Below are positions 17,448-26,743 of a stretch of 64,000 bases of DNA, piece after piece (within the stretch, counting starts at the first letter, position 1; each line of letters begins with the position of its first letter). The DNA is taken from positions 124,001 through 188,000 of the forward strand of contig NZ_JFKA01000007.1 in the NCBI RefSeq assembly GCF_002115755.1. The letters run 5' to 3'. The position numbers and the translations under genes were made by a program. Below the pieces are notes generated by a model that ran no database searches, was not told where the DNA came from, and saw only the letters and a program-made list of their open reading frames with translations. Source of the DNA: Thalassospira mesophila (GTDB lineage: Bacteria; Pseudomonadota; Alphaproteobacteria; Rhodospirillales; Thalassospiraceae).

Positions 17448-17735
17448 ATGAGCGATGACAATCCGACCTTTGGCCCGATGGCATGGACACCTGCGCGCTG
17501 TGTGTTGTGGGAAAGCCTGAACACTGCCGAACGCAAGGAGCTGGAAGATATTGTTGCCAAGGGCAGCAGTGTGCAGATACCAGCCAAATTCATGGCGCAA
17601 TATGAAGCGGCAAAAGGCAAAGAGAAAAAGGTTGCGATCTCGCAGGATGTGCTGGATTGCATGCGGCGGATTGGCTGGACCGATGCCGTGATTGAAAGTG
17701 TTTACGGGCCATATTCGAAGGAAAAGTCGGTCTGA
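17448..17735 (+). CDS. Hypothetical protein, 95 aa
   Basis: I do not recognise a family. The protein is soluble and charged, with FGPMAWTPARCVLW at the start, a lysine-rich middle (EAAKGKEKKV) and a helical end (DVLDCMRRIGWTDAVIESVYGPYSK). It has no membrane segment or signal. A TGAGG site lies about 7 bases before the ATG, and codon use looks like the host rather than the AT-rich block. It may be the first host-like gene after the accessory region. Confidence 0.55.
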   Translation: MSDDNPTFGPMAWTPARCVLWESLNTAERKELEDIVAKGSSVQIPAKFMAQYEAAKGKEKKVAISQDVLDCMRRIGWTDAVIESVYGPYSKEKSV

Positions 17736-17788
17736 TTGGGCACAGCATGCGTGGCTGTTTTGCCAGATCAACGCATGCGCTTTGCGCT

Positions 17789-18712
17789 TTAGGCCGCGGC
17801 ATTCACGCGCAACTGGCTATATTGGCGCGGGGAACAGCCCATTTCGCGTTTGAACGCGGTGCTAAACGCACTTTCTGACTCGTATCCCAAAGCCAAGGCA
17901 ATAACCGAAACCGGATCGCGCGACGTACCCAGCCGCTCGCCCGCCAGAAGCATGCGCCATTGGGTTAAATAGGCCATCGGGCTTTTACCAACGCGGTCCT
18001 TGAATTTGGCGGCAAAGGCAGAGCGCGACATGCCAGCATGGCTTGCCAGTGCCTCCACCGTCCAGGGATGGGCCGGGGCGTTATGAATGGCACCAATGGC
18101 CGTGCCGATTTGTTTGTCGGCAAGGGCGAAAAACCAACCGGTGCCACCTGATGATGTATCAAGGTGCTGGCGCAGGGCCTGAACCAGCATCATATGCGCC
18201 AGATTTTGCAAAACCAGCGTGCTGCCCGGTTCGTTTTTGCGCATTTCTTCCATCATCCGTTCAACCGAATGGCGCAGGGCAAAAGTTTCGCCGTGGTCGC
18301 GAATATGGACAATGGGCGGCAGCATCGCCAATAACAGGTCGGCCTGATGACCATCAAGGGTGAATCGGCTGCTGAGAACCAGGCAGTCGCCGCCGCCATT
18401 TTGCGTGCGAATATGGCCAAAGCTGCGGTTGGCGGCAAAAAAATCGAAGGCGTTGACTGGTTCGACATTCAGATCACTGCCCATCAAAAATGCACGGCCA
18501 TGCGGCAGCAAAAAACAGTCGCCGGTTTGCAAATGCACGGGGTCTGCTACCCCGTCAATCGCCAGCCAGCAATCACCCGAAACCACAGCGCCGGTTTTTA
18601 TACCCTTGCCCATACCGGGGAACTGAATGGCCCATGGCCCGGCTATATCGATCCCGGCGGACATGTAGCTTTTGGGTTTTAACAGCGCGAGAACGTCGGA
18701 TAACGGGTCCAT
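17789..18712 (-). CDS. AraC-family regulator with N-terminal cupin
   Basis: A 307-residue transcription factor. The N-terminal half is a cupin-like ligand domain of the AraC_binding_6 type (GDCWLAIDG, then LQTGDCFLLPHGRAF). The C-terminal half has two helix-turn-helix units: TVEALASHAGMSRSAFAAKF and DPVSVIALALGYESESAF, ending CSPRQYSQLR. A GAGGA site is 5 bases from the ATG. It is divergent from the SDR gene at 18854, with about 140 bases between them, which makes that gene the likely target; this pairing with NAD-dependent reductases is common for this AraC subgroup. Confidence 0.88.
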   Translation of the reverse strand: MDPLSDVLALLKPKSYMSAGIDIAGPWAIQFPGMGKGIKTGAVVSGDCWLAIDGVADPVHLQTGDCFLLPHGRAFLMGSDLNVEPVNAFDFFAANRSFGHIRTQNGGGDCLVLSSRFTLDGHQADLLLAMLPPIVHIRDHGETFALRHSVERMMEEMRKNEPGSTLVLQNLAHMMLVQALRQHLDTSSGGTGWFFALADKQIGTAIGAIHNAPAHPWTVEALASHAGMSRSAFAAKFKDRVGKSPMAYLTQWRMLLAGERLGTSRDPVSVIALALGYESESAFSTAFKREMGCSPRQYSQLRVNAAA

Positions 18713-18853
18713 AATATCCTCTTTTGGACGACGGCGAATATAATGCAGAGTTTAGCGCATAGTTCGTCCGCGCGCCATCGCCTATTATGCATAAAGCAGG
18801 GCAAGCAATTGCCCGGACAATGAACAATGTTGAGTGCGAGGCAGGAGAATATA

Positions 18854-19738
18854 ATGCGGGTATTTGTAACAGGAGCGACGGGCTTTGTGGGGTCTGCCGT
18901 GGTGCAGGAATTGCTGAGCGCCGGGCATGATGTGCTGGGCATGGTGCGGTCCGATGCATCGGCGCAGCTATTGGCAAAAACCGATGCGGTGGTGCATCGT
19001 GGCGATGTGACGGACCTTGATAGTTTGCGGGCCGGGGTTGAGGGGTGTGACGCCGTTATTCACACTGCCTTTAATCATGATTTTTCCAAATTTGCTGAAA
19101 ACTGCGAAAATGACCGCCATGCCATTACGGCAATGGGCGAGGTGCTGGCGGGCTCCACCCGGCCAATGATTGTGACATCGGGCATTGGCTTGCTGGCATC
19201 TAACGGGGTGGTAGACGAGGATACCAAGGTTAACGATGCATCGCCGCGTGCGGGCTCGGAACATGCGACGCGGGCCTTGATGGATAAAGGAGTTAAGGCA
19301 TCACTGATGCGGTTGCCGCCGTCGGTTCATGGCAAGGGGGATCATGGTTTTGTGCCGATCCTGATTGGTATGGCGCGCGAAAAGGGCATGGCGGCCTATA
19401 TCGGCGACGGGCAAAATTCCTGGTCTGCGGTGCATCGTTTTGATGCAGCAAAGGCCTATCGCCTGGCGATTGAAACCGGCGATGGTTTGCCGGTCTATCA
19501 TCCCGTGGGCGAAAGCAACATTCCGTTCAAGGACATTGCAACGGCAATTGGCGCAGGCCTGAACCTGCCGGTGAAAAGTGTTTCGGGTGACGAAATTGGC
19601 GAATATTTCACATGGTTCAGCCATTTTGCCGCGATCAACCTTCGCGCATCAAATGCAAAGACCTGCCAAAATCTGGGTTGGCAGCCAACAGGCCCCGGTT
19701 TGCGAGATGATATGCGGAACAGCGATTATTTTGCCTGA
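18854..19738 (+). CDS. NAD(P)-dependent SDR / epimerase-like oxidoreductase
   Basis: A 294-residue extended/atypical short-chain dehydrogenase. The Rossmann motif VFVTGATGFVGSAVV sits at the very N-terminus, followed by a VEGCDAVIHTAF acid-hydrophobic strand and a RLPPSVHGKGDHGF substrate-side motif. The classic YxxxK pair is not obvious, as in atypical SDR5-like proteins. The start at 18854 follows a GGAGAA site; a longer start at 18827 lacks one. Divergent from the AraC regulator that probably controls it. The substrate is unknown. Confidence 0.85.
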   Translation: MRVFVTGATGFVGSAVVQELLSAGHDVLGMVRSDASAQLLAKTDAVVHRGDVTDLDSLRAGVEGCDAVIHTAFNHDFSKFAENCENDRHAITAMGEVLAGSTRPMIVTSGIGLLASNGVVDEDTKVNDASPRAGSEHATRALMDKGVKASLMRLPPSVHGKGDHGFVPILIGMAREKGMAAYIGDGQNSWSAVHRFDAAKAYRLAIETGDGLPVYHPVGESNIPFKDIATAIGAGLNLPVKSVSGDEIGEYFTWFSHFAAINLRASNAKTCQNLGWQPTGPGLRDDMRNSDYFA

Positions 19739-19869
19739 TAATCGTAAATGACAATCAAGGGTCGGTGGGCCGGAGGTGCCTGAGAAGCCGGTGGGTGGGT
19801 GATGGCACGTCGCGGCTCCGCCGTGATGTGCCAGACCAGCCTGCCGGGCCTTGGGTTTTGGCGCAAAAA

Positions 19870-20823
19870 TCAGGCAAACAGGCGCATGCCGCGTTCGGCA
19901 ATGGTTTTAAACCCGGCCACCACATGTTCGGCAAGGGCATCTTCCACCGGGCCGGACCCTTCGCGTTTGGCAAGGGTCATGCGGTATTCGCCGAGATCGG
20001 GCAGGCCATGGGCATGGCTTAAATGAACCAGATCATCGGAAATAACGCTGATCGGCAGCGGTGCAATCGCAAGGTCGGCCCGCACGGCGGCGATCTGGGC
20101 CTGGCAAAATTCGCTGGTATAGGCAATGCGGTAATTCAGCCCTGCATCGTCAAGCGATTTAAGCGCCATCGCCCGCCAGTAACAGCCCGGTTCGGCCAGT
20201 GCCACGGGCAGCGGGCGTTTGTCGCGCGCAGTACCATTGCGCGCGCCCAGCCAGACCAGCGGTTCAACATGAATGGGGCTTTGGCTGTCAAGCTCGGCAT
20301 TGAAACTGAAAATCGCAATATCAAGCTCGCCCGCGGCAATGCGCTTGCGCAGGCTAAGCGTGGGGCCAAGGTGAACATCGACCTCGACATGGGGATGAGT
20401 GGCGGCAAAGCGATGCAAAATTTCGGGCATGGCGACGATGCCGTTATCGTTGGGCGCGCCCAGCCGAACCCGCCCTTGAAATTGCGGGTTCAGAAATTTT
20501 GAAAAGGCTTCGTCATTGAGCCGCAGCAACCGGCGCGCATACCCCAGCAGCATTTCGCCATCGCTGGTCATGCGGACTTTGCGGGTTTCGCGGTAAAAAA
20601 GCTCGCGTCCGACCATTTCTTCAAGTTTTTTAACCTGAAGGCTGATCGCCGATGCACTGCGATGGACCTGTTGGGCTGCGCGCGAGAAATTGCCGGTTTC
20701 ACAAATGGCAACAAAGGTGCGCGCCAGATCAAGATCCAGACTGGGCAGGGTTGGAAGCTGCGCCGGGGAGTGAGACGGGGACGGGGTCTGAGACGGGGTC
20801 CGGGGTTGGGGCAGAGCAGACAT
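19870..20823 (-). CDS. LysR-family regulator with Pro/Ser/Thr-rich N-terminal tail
   Basis: A 317-residue LysR-type activator. After an unusual low-complexity leader of about 30 residues rich in Pro, Ser and Thr comes the winged HTH (LDLDLARTFVAICETGNFSR, with QQVHRSASAISLQVKKLEE), then the two-lobed substrate-binding domain. The leader is encoded by short G-rich direct repeats (GAGACGGGG twice). The start at 20823 follows an AAGG run; a start nine codons upstream is possible. Divergent from the DUF1127 gene at 20924, a likely target. Confidence 0.88.
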   Translation of the reverse strand: MSALPQPRTPSQTPSPSHSPAQLPTLPSLDLDLARTFVAICETGNFSRAAQQVHRSASAISLQVKKLEEMVGRELFYRETRKVRMTSDGEMLLGYARRLLRLNDEAFSKFLNPQFQGRVRLGAPNDNGIVAMPEILHRFAATHPHVEVDVHLGPTLSLRKRIAAGELDIAIFSFNAELDSQSPIHVEPLVWLGARNGTARDKRPLPVALAEPGCYWRAMALKSLDDAGLNYRIAYTSEFCQAQIAAVRADLAIAPLPISVISDDLVHLSHAHGLPDLGEYRMTLAKREGSGPVEDALAEHVVAGFKTIAERGMRLFA

Positions 20824-20923
20824 CACCTTATCCTTTTGAGTTTTCCTCATAGATAAGGTTAGATCTTCTCGTTTGTTTAATCAATAGCGGTGCGGCATGG
20901 TGGTTGAAACACAGGAGGTTTTA

Positions 20924-21196
20924 ATGACCAGTTCGACGTTAAGTGCGCAAAATACGGCCCGTAGCACCCGCGATAACAACACCCGTTTTGGCCGCATCTT
21001 CGTGTGGCTGGGGCGGTTTTATAATGCCTGTCAAGCCAACCGTCTGGACCGGATAAAGATCCGCCAGATTGAACGGCTTGATGACATGGTCCGGGGGGAT
21101 GTGACCGGCCTGACGCGAGAACAACTCGACATCGCCTTGCGCCTGCCCGCTGCGATGGCGCGCCGCGAAATTGCCCGCAAAATGCGGGGCGGATGA
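20924..21196 (+). CDS. DUF1127 small protein
   Basis: A 90-residue basic protein with the DUF1127 (YjiS-like) core near residues 42-75: RLDRIKIRQIERLDDMV followed by TGLTREQLDIALRLP. Proteins of this group are small arginine-rich post-transcriptional regulators linked to RNA turnover and phosphate or stress responses in alphaproteobacteria. An AGGAGG site precedes the ATG at 20924, which is why I start there and not at the upstream GTG-region. Divergent from a LysR regulator. Confidence 0.82.
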   Translation: MTSSTLSAQNTARSTRDNNTRFGRIFVWLGRFYNACQANRLDRIKIRQIERLDDMVRGDVTGLTREQLDIALRLPAAMARREIARKMRGG

Positions 21197-21225
21197 GTGT
21201 TATTTCAACAGCAAAAAAGTGCCGG

Positions 21226-21275
21226 AAACAAAAAGGACGACCGTGCGCAGGTTTAACGGCTGCGCGGGTCGTCCT
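21226..21275 (-). terminator. Terminator of the PhnA-type gene
   Basis: AGGACGACC pairs with GGTCGTCCT, with an inner GCGCAG/CTGCGC stem. On the minus strand it is followed by TTTTTGTTTCC. It lies between the convergent DUF1127 and PhnA-type genes. Confidence 0.75.
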
Positions 21276-21301
21276 GTTCTGGCTGAAAACCTGAAGGCAG
21301 G

Positions 21302-21514
21302 TCAGGCTTTTTTCAGAAATTCGGTCTTCAAGACGATAGTGGTTTTGCCGTTGCGGCATTCCACTTCGCTGTCCTTGTTGGTCAGCCGGACGTTTTTCAT
21401 CACGGTGCCACGTTTCAGGGTGGTCGAGGTGCCCTTAACTTTCAGATCTTTGATCAGGGTAACGGAATCGCCGTCGTTTAATTCCGTGCCATTGCTGTCT
21501 TGTACGTCGCTCAT
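21302..21514 (-). CDS. PhnA/YjdM-domain protein
   Basis: A 70-residue protein corresponding to the C-terminal SH3-like PhnA domain (DSNGTELNDGDSVTLIKDLK near 6-25, LKRGTVMKNVRL, ending LKTEFLKK). Despite the historical label of alkylphosphonate uptake, YjdM/PhnA proteins have no established role in phosphonate breakdown. The N-terminal zinc ribbon of longer homologues is absent, as in many short alphaproteobacterial versions. It has its own terminator at 21226-21275. Confidence 0.88.
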   Translation of the reverse strand: MSDVQDSNGTELNDGDSVTLIKDLKVKGTSTTLKRGTVMKNVRLTNKDSEVECRNGKTTIVLKTEFLKKA

Positions 21515-21688
21515 CGGGTCCTCGTGCGGTGCGGCCGGTGTTTTGCGGGCCGGTTGAAAGGCAAATAATGCTTCGGGTTGCGCGGTTTATAACGGGTGCG
21601 GGTTGTTTTGGGGAATAAAACTGCCCCTTGTGCGCAAATTACCCGATGATGCGTCTATAGCGAAAAGCACAGGCAATTGATTTGTTCT

Positions 21689-21724
21689 AAAACAAAAGGG
21701 CCTTTCAATTGGAAAAGCCCCTTA
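21689..21724 (-). terminator. Probable terminator of the EAL gene
   Basis: An imperfect stem GGGCCTTTC / GGAAAAGCCC with an AATT loop is followed on the minus strand by TTTTGTTTTAG. It lies about 40 bases after the stop of the EAL-domain gene. Confidence 0.55.
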
Positions 21725-21762
21725 CGTTTTGATGGCGTGCACAATGGCAGATTGCCCGATAT

Positions 21763-22827
21763 TTATGCTGCTGCCTCAAACCGCTTTGCTGCCGGACGAC
21801 CTAACAAAAATCCCTGAACAAAGTCGACGCCTCGGTCGATCAGGAAATCAAGTTCCTGCTGGCGTTCAATGCCTTCGGCAACCACTTCGATGCCAATCTG
21901 TTTGGCAAGGTCGATCAGCTTGCTGACGATGGCCTGTTTGTAAATGTCCTGATCAACGCCATCAATAAGCTCGCGGTCGATTTTGATAATGTCGGGGCGT
22001 AATTGTGACAGCATATTCAATGTCGAATAGCCCGATCCGACATCATCAAGGGCGACGCGAAAACCTGACGCGCGGTAGGATTCTAAAATCCCGCGCAAAT
22101 GACTGACACTGCTGACCTTGTCGGTTTCGATGACCTCGAACACCACCTTGCTACGATCAAACCCGCATTCATTCACCACCTGAATGGTGGATCGCAAGCA
22201 GGAATTTGGGTCGTAAATCGAGGACGGTGTGAAATTGATAAAGACATTGTCAATTCCGGCGGCAAAGGCATTGCGCACATTGGCCGCACGCGCTGCACGA
22301 TCCAGCTGAAACAGCAAATCGGCCGATTTCGCCGCGCCAAACAATCGGTCGGGCGATATCATGCCGCCTTCATCATCCACCGCGCGGATCAGGCATTCAT
22401 GGGCATGGGGAACCGAAAGGTTGTCGATGGCAAAAATAGGCTGAAAAACCGAGCGTAAGCGGTTTTTGCGTAAAACGCCGGTTAACCAGCTGGCACCGAT
22501 GCGGGCATGAAGGGCATCAAGCGAGGTGGCCCGGCTGAAATCGTCAATTCCCGGTGCGGTCGGGCTGTCCATGATCAGGGCTTTGGTATTGGCGGCTTCT
22601 TCGGGTTGTAAAACATCAAGCACGGATTGCACCAGATCGGCCAGCCCGTCTTGCGGAAAATCGGTATGGAGGGTCGACAGGCTGTCGCTGGCGGTGACCT
22701 GATGCCCGATCTTGCGAATTTGCGCAATGACCTTGCCCGCCGAATGTTTTACCGGCGGCCATAAATAAAGCCGTCCTTCGCGGGGCAAAGGCAGGGGCAA
22801 GACGTCGCATTTTTCGCATTCAGTCAC
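21763..22827 (-). CDS. EAL-domain protein, putative c-di-GMP phosphodiesterase
   Basis: A 354-residue cytoplasmic protein with a short N-terminal region holding a CxxC pair (CEKC) and a C-terminal EAL domain from about residue 115. The signature reads ECL (144-146, in HECLIR) instead of EAL; the metal-binding set is otherwise present: FINFTPSS (Asn), FEVIE (Glu), DDVGSG (Asp261-Asp262), IKID and VAEGIE (316-321). Active EAL enzymes tolerate A-to-C or V at the middle position, so activity against c-di-GMP is plausible. The GTG start has a CGGAGA site. No GGDEF domain is fused, but a GGDEF protein is encoded at 39.7 kb. Confidence 0.86.
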   Translation of the reverse strand: MTECEKCDVLPLPLPREGRLYLWPPVKHSAGKVIAQIRKIGHQVTASDSLSTLHTDFPQDGLADLVQSVLDVLQPEEAANTKALIMDSPTAPGIDDFSRATSLDALHARIGASWLTGVLRKNRLRSVFQPIFAIDNLSVPHAHECLIRAVDDEGGMISPDRLFGAAKSADLLFQLDRAARAANVRNAFAAGIDNVFINFTPSSIYDPNSCLRSTIQVVNECGFDRSKVVFEVIETDKVSSVSHLRGILESYRASGFRVALDDVGSGYSTLNMLSQLRPDIIKIDRELIDGVDQDIYKQAIVSKLIDLAKQIGIEVVAEGIERQQELDFLIDRGVDFVQGFLLGRPAAKRFEAAA

Positions 22828-23006
22828 AAAATTCTCCGTGCCGGATTGTACGGATCCAGACCAGGCCGGTTATGCGAGGTGGCTGAATCGGTCATGAGGA
22901 TATGATGGAGAAATATCATGCGCGTGGCAGGGCCTGTCAACCATTGGGGCCGTGCGAATGCAACAGGGCGTGGTTGCAAAAGTGCCGCGAGGCATTGTGC
23001 AGCGGG

Positions 23007-24050
23007 CTATCGCGTTAGCGATTTGCCAAGGTGGCGCAGCCCGGCCAAGGGCCGACCATCAATGATGGCAAGGCCCACGCCAATGATCAGCATCCCGGCA
23101 ATGTCGTTGGCCGCAAGCGCCTCGCCAAGAAAGAAAAACCCCAGCAAAATTGCGCTGACCGGAATAAGGAACGTCACCAGTGCCAGGTTGCTGGCCCCTG
23201 CACGGCGCAGCAACTTGAAATACAGGATATAGGCCAGCGCGGTGCTAACGCTGGCAATTCCCACGACGGCCAGCCATGTTGGCAGGGTGGGAAAGGGCAA
23301 TGTCCACGGCGCATCAACCAGACACACAAGGGGAACCAGCATCAGGCTGCTTGCGGTGGTTTGGCCCGCGGCGGTTACAATCGGCGGGGTGTTTTTAAAC
23401 CGGCGGCCAAAAACACCGGCACAGCCATAGGAAAGTGCCGCAATTAACACCGCAAATGGCGCAATCGCGGCAAGCGATAATCCTTCATCGCCGGGAATAT
23501 TTGCTGCCGGGTTTATCGCGCCCAATGCCGGAATGCCGGTAACAATTAAAACACCGATAAAACCGGTAACCACACCGGTGATCTTGCGGGCCGACAGTTT
23601 TTCGTTATCGGTGGCGATATGGGCAATCAGCAGGGTAAAAAGCGGTGTTGTCGCGTTTAAAATGGCGGCAAGGCCGCTGGCGATATAGGTTTGGCTCCAG
23701 ACGATCAGGGAAAAGGGCACCAGGTTGTTTAACAGCCCCATGATCAAAAAACTGATCCAGATTGCGCGTGATCGCGGCAATTGAATGCGGCGCGCGGCAA
23801 TCACCAGCCATAAAATAACCGATGCCAGCGCCACCCGGGCCAGCACCAGCGTAAAAGGTGGCAAATCGCGCAGGGCAATTTCGGTAAAGAAAAATGATCC
23901 GCCCCATAACAGCGATAACACCAGCAAAATAGCCCAGCTGACGCCATCCATCTTTGGCCCGGCGGCGGCTGTTGCATGTTGTGCCGGTAATGGTGCCGGG
24001 CCGGGTGCGGTGGCGTTATGTGTGGGGGCAGGTATTATCGGTTTGGTCAT
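23007..24050 (-). CDS. EamA-family (DMT superfamily) transporter
   Basis: A 347-residue inner-membrane protein with ten predicted hydrophobic helices in two EamA repeats; the first opens with WAILLVLSLLWGGSFFFTEIA near residue 40 and the second near residue 190. An alanine/proline-rich, cytoplasmic N-terminal tail of about 33 residues precedes it, so a start at the in-frame ATG before DGVSWAIL is an alternative. Family members export amino acids, metabolites or drugs; the substrate cannot be read. It stands alone on the minus strand with no regulator next to it. Confidence 0.85.
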   Translation of the reverse strand: MTKPIIPAPTHNATAPGPAPLPAQHATAAAGPKMDGVSWAILLVLSLLWGGSFFFTEIALRDLPPFTLVLARVALASVILWLVIAARRIQLPRSRAIWISFLIMGLLNNLVPFSLIVWSQTYIASGLAAILNATTPLFTLLIAHIATDNEKLSARKITGVVTGFIGVLIVTGIPALGAINPAANIPGDEGLSLAAIAPFAVLIAALSYGCAGVFGRRFKNTPPIVTAAGQTTASSLMLVPLVCLVDAPWTLPFPTLPTWLAVVGIASVSTALAYILYFKLLRRAGASNLALVTFLIPVSAILLGFFFLGEALAANDIAGMLIIGVGLAIIDGRPLAGLRHLGKSLTR

Positions 24051-24212
24051 GGGGGCTCCGGCATGTTGGGAAGCATTTGTTGGCGCGGAGCATAGGTGGT
24101 TTGTCCCTTACTGGCTCGCCATATTCGGACTCTGTCATTTTATTGTCATTGCGGTCCGTGCCGCGCCGCGTTCGCGCCATAGCAACGATAAAACATCGCT
24201 TGGCAAAACGGG

Positions 24213-24500
24213 TTAGATCATCCAGTGCGGATGCGAATGGCGCGCGCGGGCATAATAATCTCCCCGTGGGCGCAAACCGATATCGGCAAGCTGATGATCG
24301 GTCATGTCTTTGATGGCGAGGGGGCGTTTTTTCACGCTAAGGCGGCGTGTCAAGCGGTCGAAAAAGCGGTTTAGAGCGTGCAGGAATCCGCCCATGTGCT
24401 TTTGCCGGCTGTCGGCATTTGCTCGGGTTTGGAAAGCCGGTTCTGGCGGCAGGGATGTTTGGCAAATACTGGATTTTTCAGCAACAGCGACGGGGGCCAT
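24213..24500 (-). CDS. DUF1127 small protein
   Basis: A 95-residue protein whose C-terminal half is a DUF1127 motif: RPLAIKDMTDHQLADIGLRP followed by RGDYYARARH. The N-terminal half is not conserved. A GGAAGG site precedes the ATG. It is the second DUF1127 protein of the window, with a different (RSIxDL-type) core from the one at 20924. A role in RNA-level or stress regulation is inferred from the family. It sits between two EamA transporter genes on the same strand. Confidence 0.78.
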   Translation of the reverse strand: MAPVAVAEKSSICQTSLPPEPAFQTRANADSRQKHMGGFLHALNRFFDRLTRRLSVKKRPLAIKDMTDHQLADIGLRPRGDYYARARHSHPHWMI

Positions 24501-24627
24501 TTTGGGTTCCTTCCGGCATATGCAAGCGCCAGATCGGCGGGCTTGCGGTTATGCCGGAAGGATATGGTTTTAAAATTCGCACTGCTCGCCATCTTCGGAC
24601 GTCACGGTTAGGTCGCTGTGGGAGCCG

Positions 24628-25536
24628 TTATTGGGCAATGCGCGGGGCAGCTTCTTTGCGGTTGCGGGTCGGAAAGCGGGCGAAAATGGTGATGTTTCCC
24701 AGCAAAATCAGGGCCAGGCCCGCCGCCCCGGTGGCCGTCCAGACATACCCTTCGAGAAAGGTTGAAACCGTTAAGGCGACAACGGGAAACAACACCGTGA
24801 CATAGGCGGCCTTGCCCGCCCCCACCCGGTTAACCAGTGCCAGATAGGCCAGAAACGCAACGATAGAGCCGGGAATGGCCAGATAAAGCAGCCCGCCGAT
24901 ATAATAAGGGTCGGTCGGCAGCACGAGCGTTTCGCCGCGAATAAAGGAAAACACCAGCAACAATGCCGCGCCATAGGCCATGCCGCGCACCACGGCATCG
25001 CGGGTGGGAACGCCCATTTTATGCAGTTTGACCGATACCATATTGCCTGATGCAAAAACTGCGGTTCCACCAAGGGCGCAGGCCATGCCGGTGATGGCGG
25101 CGGCATTGTGCGATAATGTGGCCAGTTGGTTGGCAAACAAACAGACAATACCGCCCAGCCCCAAAACCGCCCCGCCAACAAAGCGCCAGCCGGGACGCTG
25201 GCCGTAAAATACCCAGTTACCCAATGCGTTAAAGATGGTGGATGTGGTGAATAAAACCGCGATGATGCCACTGGCGATGTAGGAGGACGCCGTGTACATC
25301 AAGATAAAATTGATGCCAAACAAGCCACAACCCAGCAGAAATATCCACGGATGGGCGCGCCACGGCACCGGCCTGATCCGCCCGGTAATCGCCATGCCCG
25401 CCGCCAGCACCAGGGCAGCCAGACCAAAACGGTAGAAAATTGAAATTTCAATCGGTATGGAACCGATCTGTAATTTGATCGCATACCAGGTAAATCCCCA
25501 GCACAGGGTCACAATGGCAAACAGGGCGGCGGTCAT
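24628..25536 (-). CDS. EamA-family (DMT superfamily) transporter
   Basis: A 302-residue inner-membrane exporter with ten hydrophobic segments in two repeats; the N-terminus ALFAIVTLCWGFTWYAIKLQ and the TASSYIASGIIAVLFTTSTI helix are typical of the EamA fold. Divergent from the AraC gene at 25750 across about 210 bases, a common arrangement in which the AraC protein controls the exporter. The ribosome-binding site is weak. The substrate is unknown. Confidence 0.86.
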   Translation of the reverse strand: MTAALFAIVTLCWGFTWYAIKLQIGSIPIEISIFYRFGLAALVLAAGMAITGRIRPVPWRAHPWIFLLGCGLFGINFILMYTASSYIASGIIAVLFTTSTIFNALGNWVFYGQRPGWRFVGGAVLGLGGIVCLFANQLATLSHNAAAITGMACALGGTAVFASGNMVSVKLHKMGVPTRDAVVRGMAYGAALLLVFSFIRGETLVLPTDPYYIGGLLYLAIPGSIVAFLAYLALVNRVGAGKAAYVTVLFPVVALTVSTFLEGYVWTATGAAGLALILLGNITIFARFPTRNRKEAAPRIAQ

Positions 25537-25749
25537 GGCGGCAACTTTCGCAAAATCATTGGGGGCCGGTGTTATAGCCGTGATTGGCGGGCGCGGCTTT
25601 CACGATATTGCGGTGTTTTTCACAATCTTGCGCAAAAACGCATTGGCAACGCACCGGGGCAGAGGGAAGGCTGGTCAAACAGGGCATGGCAATGCAAATA
25701 TGATAATCTGGATAGATATCCCCGCTTTTGCCAAGGCATTTTGCATTAA

Positions 25750-26703
25750 ATGACGATACAGCGTTACCAGCATTATACCGTTTATAACGAATTGAAACGT
25801 GATGCCGATCTGGTGTCGGTGGGCGATTTTGGCGATGCCATTTCGGCCGCACACTGGCGGCGCAATGTGCATGTGCACAGCCGCTATGAAAACCCCGATC
25901 ACCATACGCTAAGCCTGTATTTAGCCGGCGGCACCGGTATTTCGCGCCAGCAGGGCCGCGTACCGTTATCTGGTGGCGGGCCGGGGCGGGTTTGTATCAT
26001 GCCTGCCCATATATCGTCAGACTGGATGGTGCGCGGCCAGGTGGAGCTGTTTCATTTATACATTCCGGTCGCCGCATGGAACCGCGCGGTTATTGAAACC
26101 CTGGATGTTGACCCCGCCGGGATAGAACTGGCCGAAAAAATCTTTTGTCTGGACCCGGCGGTCGAGCAAATGGTGCGAGATGTGATTTTGCCGCTGGACT
26201 GGAATGCCCCGGCGGACCGGTTGGTAATGTCGTCGGCCGGGCATTGGCTGTTGGGGCATTTGTTAGCACAATATACCGTGCAGCGCCCGAATGTGACAGG
26301 GGTGCGCGGTGGGCTTTCGGGTGTGGTGCGCCGCCGGGTTGTTGACTATATTGCCGCCAATCTGGAACAGGCGATTACGCTTGATGAGCTGGCAAGCATT
26401 GCCGGGTTATCGGTTTTTCATTTTTCGCGCATGTTTCGGGCCACTCTGGGCGAGGCCCCGCATCAGTTTGTATTGCGCCAGCGGATTTTGCAGGCGCGTG
26501 CCATGCTGGGCGACGGGGGCCGCGCCCTTGCCGATATTGCCCATGCGTGCGGTTTTTCCAGTCAGGCGCATTTAACCACGCGCTTTGGCAATATTGTGGG
26601 CGTGTCCCCGGCGCGCTATCGCCAGATTATAACCGACGACACGTTTTGCGGGCCGGACGCGATAGAAAGCCGGATGCGCCATTTTGCAAAAACCGGCACC
26701 TGA
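25750..26703 (+). CDS. AraC-family regulator
   Basis: A 317-residue regulator with an N-terminal cupin-like sensor (HVHSRYENPDHHTLSLYLAG near 42-61; RVCIMPAHISSDW) and a C-terminal AraC HTH pair (TLDELASIAGLSVFHFSRMF, then ALADIAHACGFSSQAHLTTR, ending VSPARYRQ). Divergent from the EamA exporter at 24628-25536, its likely target. It converges with the adenylate-cyclase gene; only about 40 bases separate the two stops. Confidence 0.88.
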   Translation: MTIQRYQHYTVYNELKRDADLVSVGDFGDAISAAHWRRNVHVHSRYENPDHHTLSLYLAGGTGISRQQGRVPLSGGGPGRVCIMPAHISSDWMVRGQVELFHLYIPVAAWNRAVIETLDVDPAGIELAEKIFCLDPAVEQMVRDVILPLDWNAPADRLVMSSAGHWLLGHLLAQYTVQRPNVTGVRGGLSGVVRRRVVDYIAANLEQAITLDELASIAGLSVFHFSRMFRATLGEAPHQFVLRQRILQARAMLGDGGRALADIAHACGFSSQAHLTTRFGNIVGVSPARYRQIITDDTFCGPDAIESRMRHFAKTGT

Positions 26704-26743
26704 TCGGTAAAATGCCCAACTAGGGGGCGGGCCGGTTTCGCGC

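Noticed and set aside
14741..17735. Prophage or integrative element with integrase
   Set aside because: No integrase, transposase or phage structural gene, and no duplicated tRNA end, is visible within the block.
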